NCBI GenBank assembly: GCA_012800565.1
Contig: JAAZIZ010000170.1
Coordinates: 1-6,968, forward strand
DNA length: 6,968 bases
Direction of reading: 5' to 3'
Source: Lentisphaerota bacterium
Lineage (GTDB): Bacteria > Verrucomicrobiota > Lentisphaeria > Oligosphaerales > Oligosphaeraceae
The notes under the pieces are model-generated. The model saw only the letters and a list, made by a program, of their open reading frames with translations. It had not been told where the DNA came from and did not search any database. Both the position numbers and the translations under genes were made by a program. This document shows positions 6,506 to 6,968 of this stretch, one piece after another; the stretch's first letter is position 1; each line of letters opens with the position of its first letter.

Positions 6506-6968
6506 ATGCGTTTACGTGCGTCGGTGATTGCTCCGGTGTTGCAGGAGATTCTTGATGCTGCTGTATCTTCCGGTGAAGAATGCGGTTGTCAGCTGGCGAT
6601 TTATCAGCATGGTGAATTGCTGGTGGACCTGGTGGCCGGCTATGCCGAGCCGGAACGCATTAACCGGATTGCCTCCGATTCGCTGTTCCCCATTTTTTCA
6701 GTTGGCAAGGGTCTGGCCAGCACTGCTTTTCACCGTCTGGTGGAGAAAGGGCTGATCCATTACGACGACCGGGTCGCCGATTACTGGCCGGAATTCGGCT
6801 GCCAGGGCAAGGAAGATACCCGGGTCTGGCATCTGCTGAGCCATCGGGCGGCAATGCACACCCTCCCGCCCGGCATCGCCGGCGATGATCTGGCCGATTG
6901 GGAGCTGATGTGCCGTCTCCTGGCCGAAATGCCACCCGCCTGGACGCCGGGCGGCAAATGCGCCTACC
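6506..6968 (+). CDS. Beta-lactamase-fold serine hydrolase, EstB/class VIII esterase-like (partial, runs off the window)
   Basis: The first 154 residues of a protein in the beta-lactamase/penicillin-binding-protein-like serine hydrolase family (PF00144 type). The nucleophile motif SxxK is SVGK (Ser65, Lys68) inside LFPIFSVGKGL, followed by the family pattern YWPEFGCQGK and HLLSHRAAM (usually LSHRAGL). The window ends at PPAWTPGGKCAY, just where the second catalytic motif, YxN/YSN, should begin, so the Tyr is seen but the Asn is not. There is no signal peptide, which fits a cytoplasmic esterase rather than a secreted beta-lactamase. The ATG at 6506 has an SD, GAGG (6494-6497), at 8 bases; an in-frame stop at 6449-6451 limits upstream starts. 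It is transcribed away from the regulator, so it may share its control. Substrate unknown. Confidence 0.88.
   Translation, partial: MRLRASVIAPVLQEILDAAVSSGEECGCQLAIYQHGELLVDLVAGYAEPERINRIASDSLFPIFSVGKGLASTAFHRLVEKGLIHYDDRVADYWPEFGCQGKEDTRVWHLLSHRAAMHTLPPGIAGDDLADWELMCRLLAEMPPAWTPGGKCAY

Overview
The window is a moderately GC-rich bacterial segment with dense, SD-led genes. It is dominated by one minus-strand gene cluster that encodes a complete 2-oxo acid dehydrogenase multienzyme complex. In transcription order (right to left) the cluster is: a DeoR-family regulator (5514-6290), the dihydrolipoamide acyltransferase E2 (4082-5476), dihydrolipoamide dehydrogenase E3 (2678-4024), and a single-chain E1 with fused alpha and beta halves (160-2616). 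The gaps are only 37, 57 and 61 bases and all four genes point the same way. A stem-loop with a T-rich tail lies 17 bases past the E1 stop codon, so the cluster reads as one operon that ends inside the window.

Right of the regulator is a 215-base AT-rich divergent control region (6291-6505). It holds a good sigma-70-type promoter for the regulator, a perfect 8-bp inverted repeat with a 7-bp spacer (6365-6387) overlapping the -35 box of that promoter, a 9-bp direct repeat at 10-bp period (6326-6344), and several TTGC/GCAA half-sites. Past it, on the plus strand, a beta-lactamase-fold serine hydrolase (EstB / class VIII esterase-like) begins at 6506 and runs off the window. Left of the operon (1-159) is a short non-coding tail with degenerate GTCCCAT repeats and the terminator.

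Together, E1 would decarboxylate a 2-oxo acid on thiamine diphosphate, E2 would carry the acyl group on a lipoyl arm and pass it to CoA, and E3 would reoxidise the lipoyl group with NAD+. All key catalytic residues I could check are present. The substrate (pyruvate, acetoin, or a branched-chain oxo acid) cannot be told from sequence by eye. A DeoR-type regulator suggests control by a phosphorylated metabolite, which would differ from the PdhR or AcoR control known for well-studied complexes.

Taxonomy is uncertain. The fused 818-residue E1, the E2 with a second subunit-binding-like segment, and the short intergenic GTCCCAT repeats make me think of the Lentisphaerae/Verrucomicrobia (PVC) or a similar anaerobic lineage. 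That is recall-based inference, not a demonstrated match. I see no mobile element, CRISPR array, tRNA or rRNA, and no wholly new system. The most unusual points are the domain insertions in E1, the tandem subunit-binding segments in E2, and the regulator-first E2-E3-E1 gene order.
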